Counted from the stretch's first letter, positions 1-9,616 are shown. The stretch is 64,000 nucleotides of DNA from Cytophagales bacterium (GCA_030054145.1 JASGCK010000004.1:194521-258520), one strand, 5' to 3'. Notes: a model not told the origin generated them from the sequence alone. Numbers and translations: made by a program.

Positions 1-1
1 A

Positions 2-823
2 ATGCTTTTTCTGGCATTCTCCAGCCTAATGATTATGATTCATTGGACTTCTCAGTTTTACCACAAAATTTTTTGCATGATTGCATTTTTTATTGGCATG
101 TATATGTCCATCAAAAGTGGAAGTCGAACAGGCTGGTTAGCAATTCCTGTAATTGTATTTTTTATAATTGGTAATAAAAAAAAATTGGGGATCAAAAGCT
201 CAATGCTACTTACTATAAGTATTATATTATTTGGCATTTTCTTGTACAATATTTCAGACATTATAAACGCAAGAGTCAATTCTTTGTGGAGCGATCTGTG
301 GCTATATCAATGGCGAGGAAATCCTGCCATGAATGATACATCTATTGGCATTCGAATTTCTATGATACGAATGGGATATTTTATTTTTTCTCAATCTCCA
401 ATTTTTGGTTTTGGCCTTAATGATCTATACCCACTTCTTAACACTATTGATATCCAAACTTATGCAACCGATCAAACTATTCATTTTGCGTCTTTAGCGT
501 ATATGCACAATGAATTAATTACCCAATTAGTCAAGCACGGTATTTTTGGTGGCCTTGCATTCCTCTCAATCATATATTGCATATATAACATTTATAAAAA
601 ATCAAAAAAATATAAAATAAAATCTCCGACAATTGATATATTTATGATTTATATTATATTTACAATTGTGGCAAGTCTAAGTACCGAAATTTTAGTTTTA
701 AAGCCAATGATTCTCTTTTTTAGCTTTATGTTTGCATGCTTTGCTGGCGAGACTTTATGGAAAATACATCAGGCAAAATTCGTTGCTCATACGCATATGA
801 CTAATTATCCTAGAGTAAATTAA
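2..823 (+). CDS. O-antigen ligase/polymerase-like membrane protein (5' truncated)
   Basis: This is the C-terminal part of a multi-spanning membrane protein; the reading frame is open at the window edge, so the true start lies outside. The visible 273 residues contain several hydrophobic segments and the motif SGSRTGWLA near residue 41, which resembles the loop motif of Wzy/WaaL (Wzy_C) proteins, followed by a long periplasmic-like loop and more membrane segments. Such proteins polymerise O-antigen units or ligate glycans to lipid A-core or pilin. It is AT-rich compared with the genes that follow and is separated by 3 bases from a glycosyltransferase gene, which supports a glycan role. Ligase versus polymerase cannot be decided. 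Confidence 0.75.
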   Translation: MLFLAFSSLMIMIHWTSQFYHKIFCMIAFFIGMYMSIKSGSRTGWLAIPVIVFFIIGNKKKLGIKSSMLLTISIILFGIFLYNISDIINARVNSLWSDLWLYQWRGNPAMNDTSIGIRISMIRMGYFIFSQSPIFGFGLNDLYPLLNTIDIQTYATDQTIHFASLAYMHNELITQLVKHGIFGGLAFLSIIYCIYNIYKKSKKYKIKSPTIDIFMIYIIFTIVASLSTEILVLKPMILFFSFMFACFAGETLWKIHQAKFVAHTHMTNYPRVN

Positions 824-826
824 ACG

Positions 827-1882
827 ATGGAGTCAGTCTCTGCATCCTCTTATCCATCGGTGCTACCAATCGTCTTGGGTTATGGTCGTTTTGCTACCAC
901 TACGGCATTGTGCTTGGATACCTTACTCCCCCAAGCGCATCAAGCAAATATTTGCGTACTAGCCATCGACAATGGCTCTCCCGACGAGAGCGCAATGCAA
1001 CTGCAACAATATAAAAAAAATAGTGCCTATCAATCAAATCTTAAATTACATATACATTCAAAAAATTTAGGATTTGGCGGTGGCATGAATGAGAGCATTA
1101 AGCACGCACTGCTATTGTTATCCGACAACACTCCTGATTGGGTCATTCTCGTCAATAGTGACACACTCTTTCCCCCTCATTCATTACAAAGATTTCTTGA
1201 AGCCCTCGCAATCGCGCCCAACTATATAGGCCTAGTTTCGCCAGTCACAAATAATGCAGGCAATGCGCAAAAATTTGTACTACCCACCACACCTGCTGAC
1301 ATATCACCTCAGACTATTCAGCAGGATTTTGAAGTTTGGGCCTATGCAGCCAGTCAATTGATCGCGCAACCGACCAAATTACTTTGGCAAATCCAGCGAG
1401 CAGACTTTTTTTGCGTTGCAATTCGAACCAAACTATGGCAACAATTAAAAGGGCTAGATTTAATTTATGGGCGCGGGTATTACGAAGATTTTGATTTCAG
1501 CCTTCGCGCACAAAAAGTGGGATATGGCTGCGCCATGACCGAAGACTGTTTCATCTACCACCAAGGTAGTGCTAGTTTTAAAGCAGATACAACACAAAAA
1601 AAACTTATTCAAACCAACAAAATCATCTTCCAAAAACGTTTTCCAAACGCAAAAATATTGCATTTAAGACAAGATAATGTCCTCGTTTTACAAGACCAAT
1701 TAACGTGGTTGGCTAAGCAGCATGAATTGAATCTTTCCACAATTCAAGCTTTGCAAGCACGCATACAGTTACGCTGGCAAGAGGCGTTAAAAAATATGCC
1801 GCGCAGTCCTATCAAACGATGGTTATGGCAAAGACACTTAAAAGGATTACATCGCTCCCACCATCTGTTGCGTAGCAGCTAA
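827..1882 (+). CDS. family 2 glycosyltransferase
   Basis: A 351-residue cytoplasmic glycosyltransferase of the GT2/rhamnosyltransferase type. It shows the nucleotide-binding IDNGS (about residues 47-51), the NLGFGGGMN segment typical of this group, the metal-binding NSD at about 110-112 and an acceptor-side ED (about 220-221) in YYEDFDFS. A basic, Gln-rich tail follows. It starts 3 bases after the ligase-like gene, so both are probably co-transcribed. Its stop overlaps by 4 bases the stop of the convergent decarboxylase gene. Donor and acceptor sugars are not predictable. Confidence 0.85.
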   Translation: MESVSASSYPSVLPIVLGYGRFATTTALCLDTLLPQAHQANICVLAIDNGSPDESAMQLQQYKKNSAYQSNLKLHIHSKNLGFGGGMNESIKHALLLLSDNTPDWVILVNSDTLFPPHSLQRFLEALAIAPNYIGLVSPVTNNAGNAQKFVLPTTPADISPQTIQQDFEVWAYAASQLIAQPTKLLWQIQRADFFCVAIRTKLWQQLKGLDLIYGRGYYEDFDFSLRAQKVGYGCAMTEDCFIYHQGSASFKADTTQKKLIQTNKIIFQKRFPNAKILHLRQDNVLVLQDQLTWLAKQHELNLSTIQALQARIQLRWQEALKNMPRSPIKRWLWQRHLKGLHRSHHLLRSS

Positions 1883-4185
1883 AGGACTTTCACACAATCC
1901 GCAAAATACCGCGTAACCCCGTCCGCGCCCTTCTCTTCGACCAAGCCGTGAATATCCGTCTCAAACCCAGGGCATTCGGTATTGAAGGCTCTTGCGAACT
2001 TGAGGTAATCGACAATCTTTTTATTAAACACTTCGCCTGGAATCAGTAGCGGAATGCCTGGCGGATACGGTGTAACTAAGCCCACGGTGATACGACCCTC
2101 CAGCTTATCAATCTCTACGCGCTCGGTCTTGCGGTGCGCAATATGTGCATAGGCATCGCTTGGGGTCAGCGCAGGCTCTAAGTCACTTTGGTACACATCG
2201 GTCGTTAGGCGTGCGATGTCGTATTTGGCGTAAAGCTCGTGGATGTGCTGACTTAAATCCTTCAAGCCCATGCGTTCGTATTTAGGATGCGCTTTGCAAA
2301 ACTCGGGCAAGATGCGCCACATCGGTTGGTTGCGGTCATAGTCATCTTTAAATTGCTGAAGTGCTGTCAGCAGCGTATTCCAACGTCCTTTAGTGATGCC
2401 GATCGTAAACATGATGAAGAAGCTATAAAGCCCCGTCTTCTCGACAATCACGCCGTGCTCCGCCAAAAATTTAGTCACGATGCTGGCGGGAATTCCCGTT
2501 GGTGCAAACTTGCCATTCAAATCTAAGCCTGGTGTGACGATGGTCGATTTGATGGGATCAAGCATATTGAAGCCATCCGCAATTTTGCCAAAACCGTGCC
2601 AGTTATGGGCTTTGTTATTGCCTGTTTTGGCACTGCGTATCTCGCCTTTTAAAACCCAGTCATCGGCCTTGCCAATGCCCTCTTCGCCTTCGCCTTCTTT
2701 CGCCAGCTTATCAGGGCCCCAAACCTTAAACCACCAGTCTTTGCCATATTCGGCATCCACCTTGCGCATGGCGCGCCTGAAGTCAAGCGCCTCGGTGATG
2801 GATTCTTCTACGAGCGCCGTGCCGCCAGGCGCCTCCATCATGGCCGCCGCTACGTCGCAGCTGGCAATGATGGCGTACTGCGGACTGGTGCTGGTGTGCA
2901 TCAAATACGCTTCGTTAAACAGATGTCTGTCTAACTTGCGGTTTTGCGAGTCCTGCACCAATACATGACTGGCTTGGCTAATCCCAGCTAGCAGTTTGTG
3001 CGTGGACTGCGTGGCAAAGGTCAATGATTCTTTAGGGCGAATGCGGTTCTTGCCCATGGCGTGATAAGAGCCATAAAACTTGTGGAATGCCGCGTGTGGC
3101 AACCAAGCTTCGTCAAAGTGCAGCGTGTCAACGTAGCCATCTAGCAAGCCTTTAATCGTCTCGGTGTTATAGAGCACGCCGTCATAAGTCGATTGCGTCA
3201 CCGTCATCACGCGCGGCTTCACTGTTTTTGGATCGACGTGTTTGAGCAGTGGATTAGCGGCAATCTTTTTGCGAATGCTGGCGGGTTCAAACTCTTCCTT
3301 AGGAATTGGTCCAATGATGCCAAAGTGATTGCGCGTCGGCTTCATAAACACAGGAATCGCCCCCGTCATGATGATGGCGTGCAAGATTGATTTGTGGCAG
3401 TTCCTATCCACCACCACCACATCCCCAGGCGCAACCGTGTGATGCCAGACCATTTTGTTTGAGGTGCTCGTCCCATTGGTCACAAAAAAGCAGTGGTCAG
3501 CATTAAAAATACGCGCCGCATTTTTTTCAGACTCACCAATCGCACCATCGTGGTCTAACAATTGACCCAGTTCTTCCACGGCATTGCACACGTCGGCGCG
3601 GAGCATATTTTCGCCAAAGAATTGATGGAACATTTGACCAATCGGTGTCTTCAAAAACGCCACGCCGCCCGAGTGCCCTGGGCAATGCCACGAGTACGAA
3701 CCGTCCTGCGCATAATGCACCAAAGCCTTAAAGAACGGGGGCTTCACGCCATCCAAGTAACTTTTGGCTTCACGAATAATATGCTTGGCAACAAACTCTG
3801 GCGTGTCTTCAAACATATGAATGAAGCCATGCAACTCGCGCAAAATATCGTTTGGCAAATGGCGGCTGGTTTTCGTCTCACCGTAGATGTAAATGGGCAC
3901 ATCGGCGTTTTTACGGCGTACCTCTTCAATAAAAGTTCGCAGGCCCAGCACCGCAGGATCGAGCTCAGGGCCTGGCGTGAATTCGTCGTCATCCAAGCTC
4001 AAAATGAACGCGCTGGCGCGGCTTTGTTGCTGCGCGAATTGGCTCAGGTCGCCGTAGCCCGTCGCGCCAAGCACCTCAAAGCCTTCACTCTCAATCGCCG
4101 TGGCAAGCGCACGAATCCCAGAACCCGACGTGTTTTCAGTACGAAAATCTTCGTCAATAATGACAATAGGGAAACGAAATTTCAT
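1879..4185 (-). CDS. Orn/Lys/Arg decarboxylase (PLP fold type I, wing-domain family)
   Basis: A 768-residue PLP-dependent basic amino-acid decarboxylase of the CadA/AdiA/SpeF family. The N-terminal receiver-like wing (residues 1 to about 135, starting KFRFPIVIIDEDF) is followed by the aminotransferase core. The PLP lysine is K397 in ATQSTHKLLAG, and the cofactor aspartate sits in HFDEAW. The C-terminal domain is complete (GLVTPYPPGIPLLIPGE near the end). These enzymes decarboxylate Lys, Arg or Orn, consuming protons (acid stress) or making polyamines. The length is nearest to AdiA-type enzymes, but the substrate cannot be settled by eye. It is a single gene, convergent with the glycosyltransferase and divergent from nfeD. 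Confidence 0.93.
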   Translation of the reverse strand: MKFRFPIVIIDEDFRTENTSGSGIRALATAIESEGFEVLGATGYGDLSQFAQQQSRASAFILSLDDDEFTPGPELDPAVLGLRTFIEEVRRKNADVPIYIYGETKTSRHLPNDILRELHGFIHMFEDTPEFVAKHIIREAKSYLDGVKPPFFKALVHYAQDGSYSWHCPGHSGGVAFLKTPIGQMFHQFFGENMLRADVCNAVEELGQLLDHDGAIGESEKNAARIFNADHCFFVTNGTSTSNKMVWHHTVAPGDVVVVDRNCHKSILHAIIMTGAIPVFMKPTRNHFGIIGPIPKEEFEPASIRKKIAANPLLKHVDPKTVKPRVMTVTQSTYDGVLYNTETIKGLLDGYVDTLHFDEAWLPHAAFHKFYGSYHAMGKNRIRPKESLTFATQSTHKLLAGISQASHVLVQDSQNRKLDRHLFNEAYLMHTSTSPQYAIIASCDVAAAMMEAPGGTALVEESITEALDFRRAMRKVDAEYGKDWWFKVWGPDKLAKEGEGEEGIGKADDWVLKGEIRSAKTGNNKAHNWHGFGKIADGFNMLDPIKSTIVTPGLDLNGKFAPTGIPASIVTKFLAEHGVIVEKTGLYSFFIMFTIGITKGRWNTLLTALQQFKDDYDRNQPMWRILPEFCKAHPKYERMGLKDLSQHIHELYAKYDIARLTTDVYQSDLEPALTPSDAYAHIAHRKTERVEIDKLEGRITVGLVTPYPPGIPLLIPGEVFNKKIVDYLKFARAFNTECPGFETDIHGLVEEKGADGVTRYFADCVKVL

Positions 4186-4246
4186 GCGCGGCTTTCTGGT
4201 TTTCTGATATAGGCTAGGCGCGAAGTTTAATTGAAAGGATTTAGCG

Positions 4247-4684
4247 ATGGAAACATCAACCGTTTGGTGGCTATTGGCAGGTCTGATGGCCGCCCTGGAA
4301 TTAATGAGTGGAACGTTTTATTTGCTCATGTTGGCGCTTGGAATGGCTGCTGGTGCAATCAGCGCTCATCTTGGGCTTGGCGGTACGGCGCAGTTGACGG
4401 TTGCAGCTTTAGTTGCCGCAGCTGCCGTGCTCCTTTGGCACCGAATACGTCCTGACAAATCCAAGCACGCGGTCGATCGCAGCCCCGATGTGCATCTAGA
4501 TATTGGCAACACGGTTGAAGTTAAACAATGGGCATCCCCGCAAGCCACGGTGGTTGTGCATCGCGGAGCCGAGTGGTCCGCAAGGCTTATGCAGCAAGGA
4601 CTGCCAGAAGATGCCCTGCCAAAAATTGGCCCACACCGCATCGTCGCGGTAGATGGCAATACACTCGTCCTATCCAAAATCTGA
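4247..4684 (+). CDS. NfeD family membrane protein
   Basis: A 145-residue short NfeD protein: two or three N-terminal membrane segments (residues about 5-65), then a C-terminal OB-fold region ending in HRIVAVDGNTLVLSKI, the usual NfeD ending. Family members pair with SPFH/stomatin-type proteins in membrane microdomains, and here the next gene, 9 bases downstream, encodes such a protein. The ATG at 4247 is preceded by AAAGGA at good spacing, which supports this start. The exact biochemical role of the family is not settled. Confidence 0.88.
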   Translation: METSTVWWLLAGLMAALELMSGTFYLLMLALGMAAGAISAHLGLGGTAQLTVAALVAAAAVLLWHRIRPDKSKHAVDRSPDVHLDIGNTVEVKQWASPQATVVVHRGAEWSARLMQQGLPEDALPKIGPHRIVAVDGNTLVLSKI

Positions 4685-4693
4685 AAGCACCGC

Positions 4694-5617
4694 ATGAACA
4701 ACCCATCCTTTCCTATTGCACTGATCTTCACCATCGTTGTGGTCATCTTCATCATTCGCTCGCTCAAAGTCGTGCCGCAGCAAAACGCTTGGGTGGTTGA
4801 GCGACTCGGTAAATACCACACGACGCTCACACCGGGTCTGAATATGCTGATTCCGTTTATTGATGCAGTTGCCTACAAACACTCGCTCAAAGAAATTGCG
4901 ATGGATGTACCTGGACAAGTTTGTATTACGCGCGACAACACACAGCTGCAAGTCGATGGCATTATTTATTTTCAAGTCACCGATCCCATGCGTGCCAGCT
5001 ATGGCTCTGCCAATTATGTGATGGCGATTACGCAGCTTGCGCAAACTACGCTGCGCTCCGTGATCGGCAAATTAGAACTCGACAAAACCTTTGAAGAGCG
5101 CGAAACCATTAACCACAGCGTCGTCAGCTCGATTGATGCAGCCGCGCTGAACTGGGGCGTGAAAGTGCTGCGCTACGAGATCAAAGACCTCACGCCGCCC
5201 AAAGAAATTTTGCACGCCATGCAATCGCAAATTACTGCTGAGCGCGAAAAGCGTGCGCTGATTGCCGCCTCCGAAGGTCGCCGCCAAGAGCAAATCAATA
5301 TCGCCACAGGCGAGCGCGAAGCCGCAATTGCAAGGTCTGAAGGCGAAAAGCAAGCCGTCATTAACAAAGCGCAAGGCGAAGCTGCGTCGATTACGGCTGT
5401 CGCTGATGCCACGGCGGACGCGATTGAGCGCGTAGCGGCGGCGATTCAAAAACCTGGTGGCGAGCAAGCCGTGCAATTAAAAGTCGCCGAAAAAGCAGTT
5501 GAGGCCTATTCAAAAGTGGCTGCAAACAGCACAACGACCTTGGTTGTGCCATCCGATATGGGGCAAGTCACCAGCTTGATTGCGTCAGCGATGAAAATGA
5601 CGCAAGCCGTGAAGTAA
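4694..5617 (+). CDS. qmcA: SPFH/band-7 domain protein (QmcA/paraslipin type)
   Basis: A 307-residue membrane-anchored SPFH protein: one N-terminal transmembrane helix (about residues 5-20), the band-7 domain starting at VVPQQNAWVVERLGKYHTTL, then a long Glu/Ala-rich coiled coil (about 175-250, with AREKRALIAASEGRRQ-like heptads) and a Gly-poor tail. QmcA-like proteins oligomerise in the inner membrane and are linked to membrane quality control together with FtsH/HflKC. The nfeD-qmcA order is the common arrangement. No strong ribosome binding site is visible, so translation may be coupled to nfeD. Confidence 0.92.
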   Translation: MNNPSFPIALIFTIVVVIFIIRSLKVVPQQNAWVVERLGKYHTTLTPGLNMLIPFIDAVAYKHSLKEIAMDVPGQVCITRDNTQLQVDGIIYFQVTDPMRASYGSANYVMAITQLAQTTLRSVIGKLELDKTFEERETINHSVVSSIDAAALNWGVKVLRYEIKDLTPPKEILHAMQSQITAEREKRALIAASEGRRQEQINIATGEREAAIARSEGEKQAVINKAQGEAASITAVADATADAIERVAAAIQKPGGEQAVQLKVAEKAVEAYSKVAANSTTTLVVPSDMGQVTSLIASAMKMTQAVK

Positions 5618-5631
5618 ACGATTGTGCAGGC

Positions 5632-6684
5632 ATGATTTTTCGCCAATCGCTTCAGCGCGAACTCTCGCGCACCTTTACGGCCACGCTGGTCGTACTCATC
5701 ACGATTGTGATGACCATGATGCTGATTCGCACGCTGGGCTTGGCCTCCAAAGGATCCGTCAATCCGCAAGAGGTGTTTTTAATCATGGCGTATTCGGTGA
5801 TGGGGCACATCCCCACCATTTTGACGCTCTCGCTCTTTATTACCGTGGTCAGCACGCTGGCACGTTTGACGCAAGACAGCGAAATGGTGATTTGGTTATC
5901 AAGTGGTCAAAGCCTACTTCAATTTCTGCGCCCACTCTTCGTATTTGCAGCGCCCATGCTGATTACCACAGCGGTGATGGCTCTTTTGGTTTGGCCATGG
6001 AGCAACTCGCAAATGCAAAGCCTACGCGAGCGCTTTGAAGGACGCGGCGATTTAGAGCGCGTAGCGCCCGGTCAATTTCAAGAATCAAGCAATGGCAAGC
6101 GTGTTTTCTATATCGACAAGGTATCGTCTAGCGCGGGATCTAACCATGTGTTTATTGCTGATTTTGCAAACGCCAAAGAGCAAATCACATCCGCACAAAG
6201 TGGTCACACAGAAATCATCAAAGGCGAAAAGTACCTAGTTCTTACCGCTGGACAAAGGCTAGAGCAAGACACGCTGCGCGGTGAGACGAAGCTAGTGGAA
6301 TTTCAAAAATTAGGCGTACGCATGAGCGCTGTCCCCATCGATATGCAAATCGAGCCGCCCAAAGCCAGATCGAGTCTTAACCTGATGCAGCATCCCACAC
6401 AAGAGAATTTGGGCGAGCTTGCTTGGAGGTTCAGTCTTGCGCTTGCCGCCATCAATTTTGTTGTGCTTGGGCTTGCCATTACGAAGATGAATCCCCGCGC
6501 TGGGCGCAATAGTCACTTGATGTTTGCCCTGCTGGCATTCATTGTTTATTACAACTTTATCAACGTAGCGCAAGCATGGATTGCTGCTGGAAAAACCAAT
6601 TTTTGGAGCGCCATACTCATCTTGCACGGCGGCACATTTCTCATCAGCATGGGGTGGCTCATGCGCCGCAATGTCCGACCATGA
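5632..6684 (+). CDS. lptF: LPS export ABC transporter permease LptF
   Basis: A 350-residue inner-membrane permease of the LptF/LptG (YjgP/YjgQ) family. It begins MIFRQSLQRELSRTF, has three N-terminal membrane helices, a periplasmic beta-jellyroll region (about residues 120-260) and three C-terminal helices ending in a positive tail. LptF, LptG and LptB2 extract LPS from the inner membrane and pass it to LptC/LptA. Its stop overlaps the lptG start (ATGA), so the two are translationally coupled. Partner lptB/lptC genes are not in the window. Confidence 0.93.
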   Translation: MIFRQSLQRELSRTFTATLVVLITIVMTMMLIRTLGLASKGSVNPQEVFLIMAYSVMGHIPTILTLSLFITVVSTLARLTQDSEMVIWLSSGQSLLQFLRPLFVFAAPMLITTAVMALLVWPWSNSQMQSLRERFEGRGDLERVAPGQFQESSNGKRVFYIDKVSSSAGSNHVFIADFANAKEQITSAQSGHTEIIKGEKYLVLTAGQRLEQDTLRGETKLVEFQKLGVRMSAVPIDMQIEPPKARSSLNLMQHPTQENLGELAWRFSLALAAINFVVLGLAITKMNPRAGRNSHLMFALLAFIVYYNFINVAQAWIAAGKTNFWSAILILHGGTFLISMGWLMRRNVRP

Positions 6685-7784
6685 AAACCGTTCGACGCTT
6701 GATATACCGTGATTTGGTATCGACTATCGCCTTTGTGTGCCTGGGCTTCATTGCTCTTTTTTCATTTTTTGATTTAGTCGATGAACTGTCCTCCGTAGGC
6801 GTACAAAATTATCAACTCATTCACGCGCTGGGCTATGTGCTGCTGCAAATCCCAGGTCATCTCTACGAGCTGCTGCCCATTGGCGTGCTGATTGGCGGCG
6901 TTTTAGTGATGGCGCGTTTTGCTGCAAGCTCAGAGTTCACCATCCTTAGAACCAGTGGTTTAGATCCGCAAAGGACGCTCAAAATATTATTGCTTTTAGG
7001 CGCTGGATTTGTGATGCTGACTTTTGTTATTGGCGACTATCTCTCACCATTTGCGAATCGCGAAGCGCAACTCTTAAAGGCGAAATATCAAGGCACGGCT
7101 AGCCTTGGGCAAGCGGGCGCATGGCTCAAGGAGCAACAGCCATACAGTCACTACGCGGTGAACGTGAATGCCCTTGATGGCGATGGCAACATGACGGGCA
7201 TTCGGGTCTATGAGTTCGATACGGCAGGCCGCGTCGTCTCTAGCACCACCGCCGCGCAAGGACAGTTTATGGATGGCGCGTGGCTACTCAAAACCGCCAA
7301 ACGTGTGGAGTTTCCTGCCGCTAAACCAGCCAAAAACTGGCAGGCACCTTTAACCATCATCAACCTGCCCGAATACCGCTGGCCAACCGAGATCAATGCG
7401 CAGATGGTCTCGGTTGCCCTGCTCAAACCAGAGCGTATGTCGGCGTACAACTTGTTTCGCTACATCCAACATCTCAACAGCAACAGTCAATCCGCGCAGC
7501 TCTATGAAATTGAGTTTTGGAAAAAGCTTTTTTATCCGCTCAGTTGCATGGTGATGTTGATGCTGGCTCTGCCCTTTGCCTATTTGCACTTTCGCAGCGG
7601 CGGCATTGCAGGCTATGTGTTTGGCGGTGTCGTCACAGGCATTAGCTTCTTCTTGCTCAACAATGTTTTTGGCTACATTGGCAATATCTCGCATTGGGAG
7701 CCGTGGCTTGCCGCCGCAGCGCCTAGCTTGATTTACTTCTGCGTCTCGCTAGGTGCATTTAGTTGGGTGGTTTATAAAAAATGA
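6681..7784 (+). CDS. lptG: LPS export ABC transporter permease LptG
   Basis: A 367-residue partner of LptF with the same six-helix plus periplasmic domain layout. I chose the ATG at 6681 because it overlaps the lptF stop (ATGA) and gives the expected N-terminus MKTVRRLIYRDLVSTIAF; the frame is open further upstream but that extension lies inside lptF and looks non-native. A basic N-terminal segment, a first helix FVCLGFIALFSFF, and a C-terminal helix group around residues 280-365 are visible. It ends in an ATGA overlap with the next gene, forming a three-gene chain. Confidence 0.94.
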   Translation: MKTVRRLIYRDLVSTIAFVCLGFIALFSFFDLVDELSSVGVQNYQLIHALGYVLLQIPGHLYELLPIGVLIGGVLVMARFAASSEFTILRTSGLDPQRTLKILLLLGAGFVMLTFVIGDYLSPFANREAQLLKAKYQGTASLGQAGAWLKEQQPYSHYAVNVNALDGDGNMTGIRVYEFDTAGRVVSSTTAAQGQFMDGAWLLKTAKRVEFPAAKPAKNWQAPLTIINLPEYRWPTEINAQMVSVALLKPERMSAYNLFRYIQHLNSNSQSAQLYEIEFWKKLFYPLSCMVMLMLALPFAYLHFRSGGIAGYVFGGVVTGISFFLLNNVFGYIGNISHWEPWLAAAAPSLIYFCVSLGAFSWVVYKK

Positions 7785-8167
7785 AAGCGATTATTTTGTT
7801 TGCGCATGGCTCGCGCGACCCCCTTTGGTCAAAGCCCATTGAAGCGATTGCAGAGGCGATTGCACAGACGATTGCACAAGTTACGGCCCAACAATCACCG
7901 CACACCATCGTTCGATGCGCCTATCTTGAACTCATGCAACCTAGCCTTGACGCGGTTGTGGCAGAGCTTGCCACCCAAGCGGTGCATCACGTGCGCATCG
8001 TCCCGATGTTTTTGGGCGTTGGCAAGCACGCCAGAGAAGACTTGCCCGCGCTCCTTGCCGCGCTGCGCTTAGCTCACCCAGCGCTTGAGCTTGAATTGCT
8101 GCCCTCTATTGGCGAACACCCCGAGATCATTGCCAGCATTGCAAGCGTCGTTACCAAGCACCTTTAG
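7781..8167 (+). CDS. cbiX: short CbiX/SirB-type sirohydrochlorin chelatase
   Basis: A 128-residue single-domain class II chelatase (CbiX-small form, about half the length of CbiK or SirB). The metal-binding histidines are visible: H9 in LFAHGSRD and H83 in GVGKHARED. Such proteins insert Co or Fe into sirohydrochlorin, for siroheme or cobalamin, and probably work as homodimers. The ATG overlaps the lptG stop, so expression is tied to LPS transport genes although the function is unrelated. The 3' end overlaps the convergent ankyrin gene by 17 bases. Confidence 0.85.
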   Translation: MKAIILFAHGSRDPLWSKPIEAIAEAIAQTIAQVTAQQSPHTIVRCAYLELMQPSLDAVVAELATQAVHHVRIVPMFLGVGKHAREDLPALLAALRLAHPALELELLPSIGEHPEIIASIASVVTKHL

Positions 8168-8810
8168 GACGCTTCGCGGCGCCTGCATTGACTACATTGG
8201 TGAGCAAGGTGACCGCATCAGAACGATTGACGCGCTTGGCAAAATCCAAAGCCGTCAAGCCTTGGTCATTTTTTAAATTCACGTCCGCCCCTGCATCAAC
8301 TAACAGCTTGACGGCATCAAACGTGCCATACATGGCAGCCATCATCAGCGGCGTTGTTTGATTGGGTGACTCGGCATCAATGTAGGCATGATGCTCTAGC
8401 AACAATTTGATAACAGGCACACTGCCCTTGGTCGCCGCGTAGTGCAGCGGTGTCCAGCCAGTCTTGTTGACATCGGCATCTTTAGCAATCAAGGTTTTAA
8501 CCAAGCTCTCGTAGCCACCAAGCGCCGCCAGCATCAAAGCGCTCTCGTCTTTGGGCGAGCGCCACTCAACCTGAACTTTATGTTGCGAGAGCAGCAAATG
8601 TGCCACTTTGAGCGAGCCTGACTGCACGGCCAGCATCAAGCCACTCAAGCCATCTGGGCTGATGGTGTTGGGATCAAAGCCGCGAAAAAGCAGTGTCGTT
8701 ACCACGCGCGTATCGTCGTTTTGAACGGCGGCAAAATAATCCCTATAAGTATCCGCAAAAGCTTGCCCAACTGCCAAGCACAGCGCCACCAGCAAAGTCA
8801 GCACCTTCAT
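8151..8810 (-). CDS. exported ankyrin-repeat protein
   Basis: A 219-residue protein with a clear signal peptide (MKVLTLLVALCLAVGQAFA) and about five ankyrin repeats. Consensus pieces are TPLHYAATKGSVPVIKLLLEH and TPLMMAAMYGTFDAVKLLVDAGADVN (split over the middle and end). It is therefore probably periplasmic and acts through protein-protein contacts; no enzymatic motif is seen. Its ATG overlaps the stop of tatD (ATGA), so it is the last gene of the mltG-tmk-holB-tatD operon. Confidence 0.88.
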   Translation of the reverse strand: MKVLTLLVALCLAVGQAFADTYRDYFAAVQNDDTRVVTTLLFRGFDPNTISPDGLSGLMLAVQSGSLKVAHLLLSQHKVQVEWRSPKDESALMLAALGGYESLVKTLIAKDADVNKTGWTPLHYAATKGSVPVIKLLLEHHAYIDAESPNQTTPLMMAAMYGTFDAVKLLVDAGADVNLKNDQGLTALDFAKRVNRSDAVTLLTNVVNAGAAKRPKGAW

Positions 8811-9604
8811 CGCGTCGCTCCTTGAAACAGTTTGAAATAGTTATCGCCCGTAATGCGTGCGATCTCTTCGACGCTCACCGCCTTGAGCTGCGCCAGCGTC
8901 TGCGCCACATAAGGCACATAAGCTGGCGTGTTGGTTTTTCCGCGATACGGCGCGGGCGCAAGGTACGGGCTATCGGTTTCAATCAGCATCCGATCCAGCG
9001 GCACAAAAGCCGCCGCATCACGAATGGACTGCGCATTTTTAAAAGTCACGATGCCAGAAAACGAAATATAAAACCCCAGATCAAGCGCCGCGCGCGCGAC
9101 CTCGGTTGTTTCAGTGAAGCAGTGGAACACACCACCACAGTCTCCCATCTCCTGCAAAATCGCAATCGTGTCATCCGAGGCGTTACGTGTATGAATGATG
9201 AGCGGCTTTTGGCAAACCTGCGCCGCGCGGATGTGAACCCGAAAACGCATCCGTTGCCACTCCATATCCGCCACGCTGCGTCCATTCAAACGGTAATAGT
9301 CAAGCCCTGTCTCACCAATGCCCACCACTTTGGGTAGCGCCGCGCGGGATAGCAAATCCTCCACAGTTGGCTCTTGAACTGGCACGCCATCTTCTAGCGT
9401 TTCGTTATCAGGGTGTACGCCCACCGTCGCCCAAAAATTGTCATAAGTGGTCGCCATTTCGTGAACATGAGGAAACTCCTCCAGCGTCGTCGAAATCACC
9501 ATCGCGTGCGTCACGCGGGCACGCGCCATCGCCGCGCGAATATCGGTGATCTGGCTCTTAAGCTCAGGAAAATTAAGGTGGCAGTGTGAATCAATAAACA
9601 TCAA
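8807..9604 (-). CDS. tatD: TatD family metal-dependent deoxyribonuclease
   Basis: A 265-residue TIM-barrel hydrolase of the YcfH/TatD family. Metal ligands are visible: FIDSHCHLNF at the start, the Glu in GIGETGLDYY, His in IIHTRNA, His in FHCFTE, and Asp in IETDSPYLAP. Family members are Mg-dependent 3'-5' DNA exonucleases or D-aminoacyl hydrolases. It lies 12 bases after holB in the usual mltG-tmk-holB-tatD order; the pilZ gene often found between holB and tatD in other Proteobacteria is absent. Confidence 0.94.
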   Translation of the reverse strand: MMFIDSHCHLNFPELKSQITDIRAAMARARVTHAMVISTTLEEFPHVHEMATTYDNFWATVGVHPDNETLEDGVPVQEPTVEDLLSRAALPKVVGIGETGLDYYRLNGRSVADMEWQRMRFRVHIRAAQVCQKPLIIHTRNASDDTIAILQEMGDCGGVFHCFTETTEVARAALDLGFYISFSGIVTFKNAQSIRDAAAFVPLDRMLIETDSPYLAPAPYRGKTNTPAYVPYVAQTLAQLKAVSVEEIARITGDNYFKLFQGATR

Positions 9605-9616
9605 TCAGTTTCTCAT

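Noticed and set aside
2480..2968. 162-codon frame opposite the decarboxylase
   Set aside because: Same reason; low-complexity Ser/Pro/Leu composition typical of an antisense frame.
3562..4212. 216-codon open frame opposite the decarboxylase gene
   Set aside because: It is antisense to a clear full-length decarboxylase and shows no family pattern; GC-skewed third positions create it.
8151..8167. Overlap of cbiX and ankyrin genes as a sign of a wrong stop
   Set aside because: Both C-termini are plausible and convergent overlaps of this size occur elsewhere in the window (4-base overlaps at 1879 and 28742).
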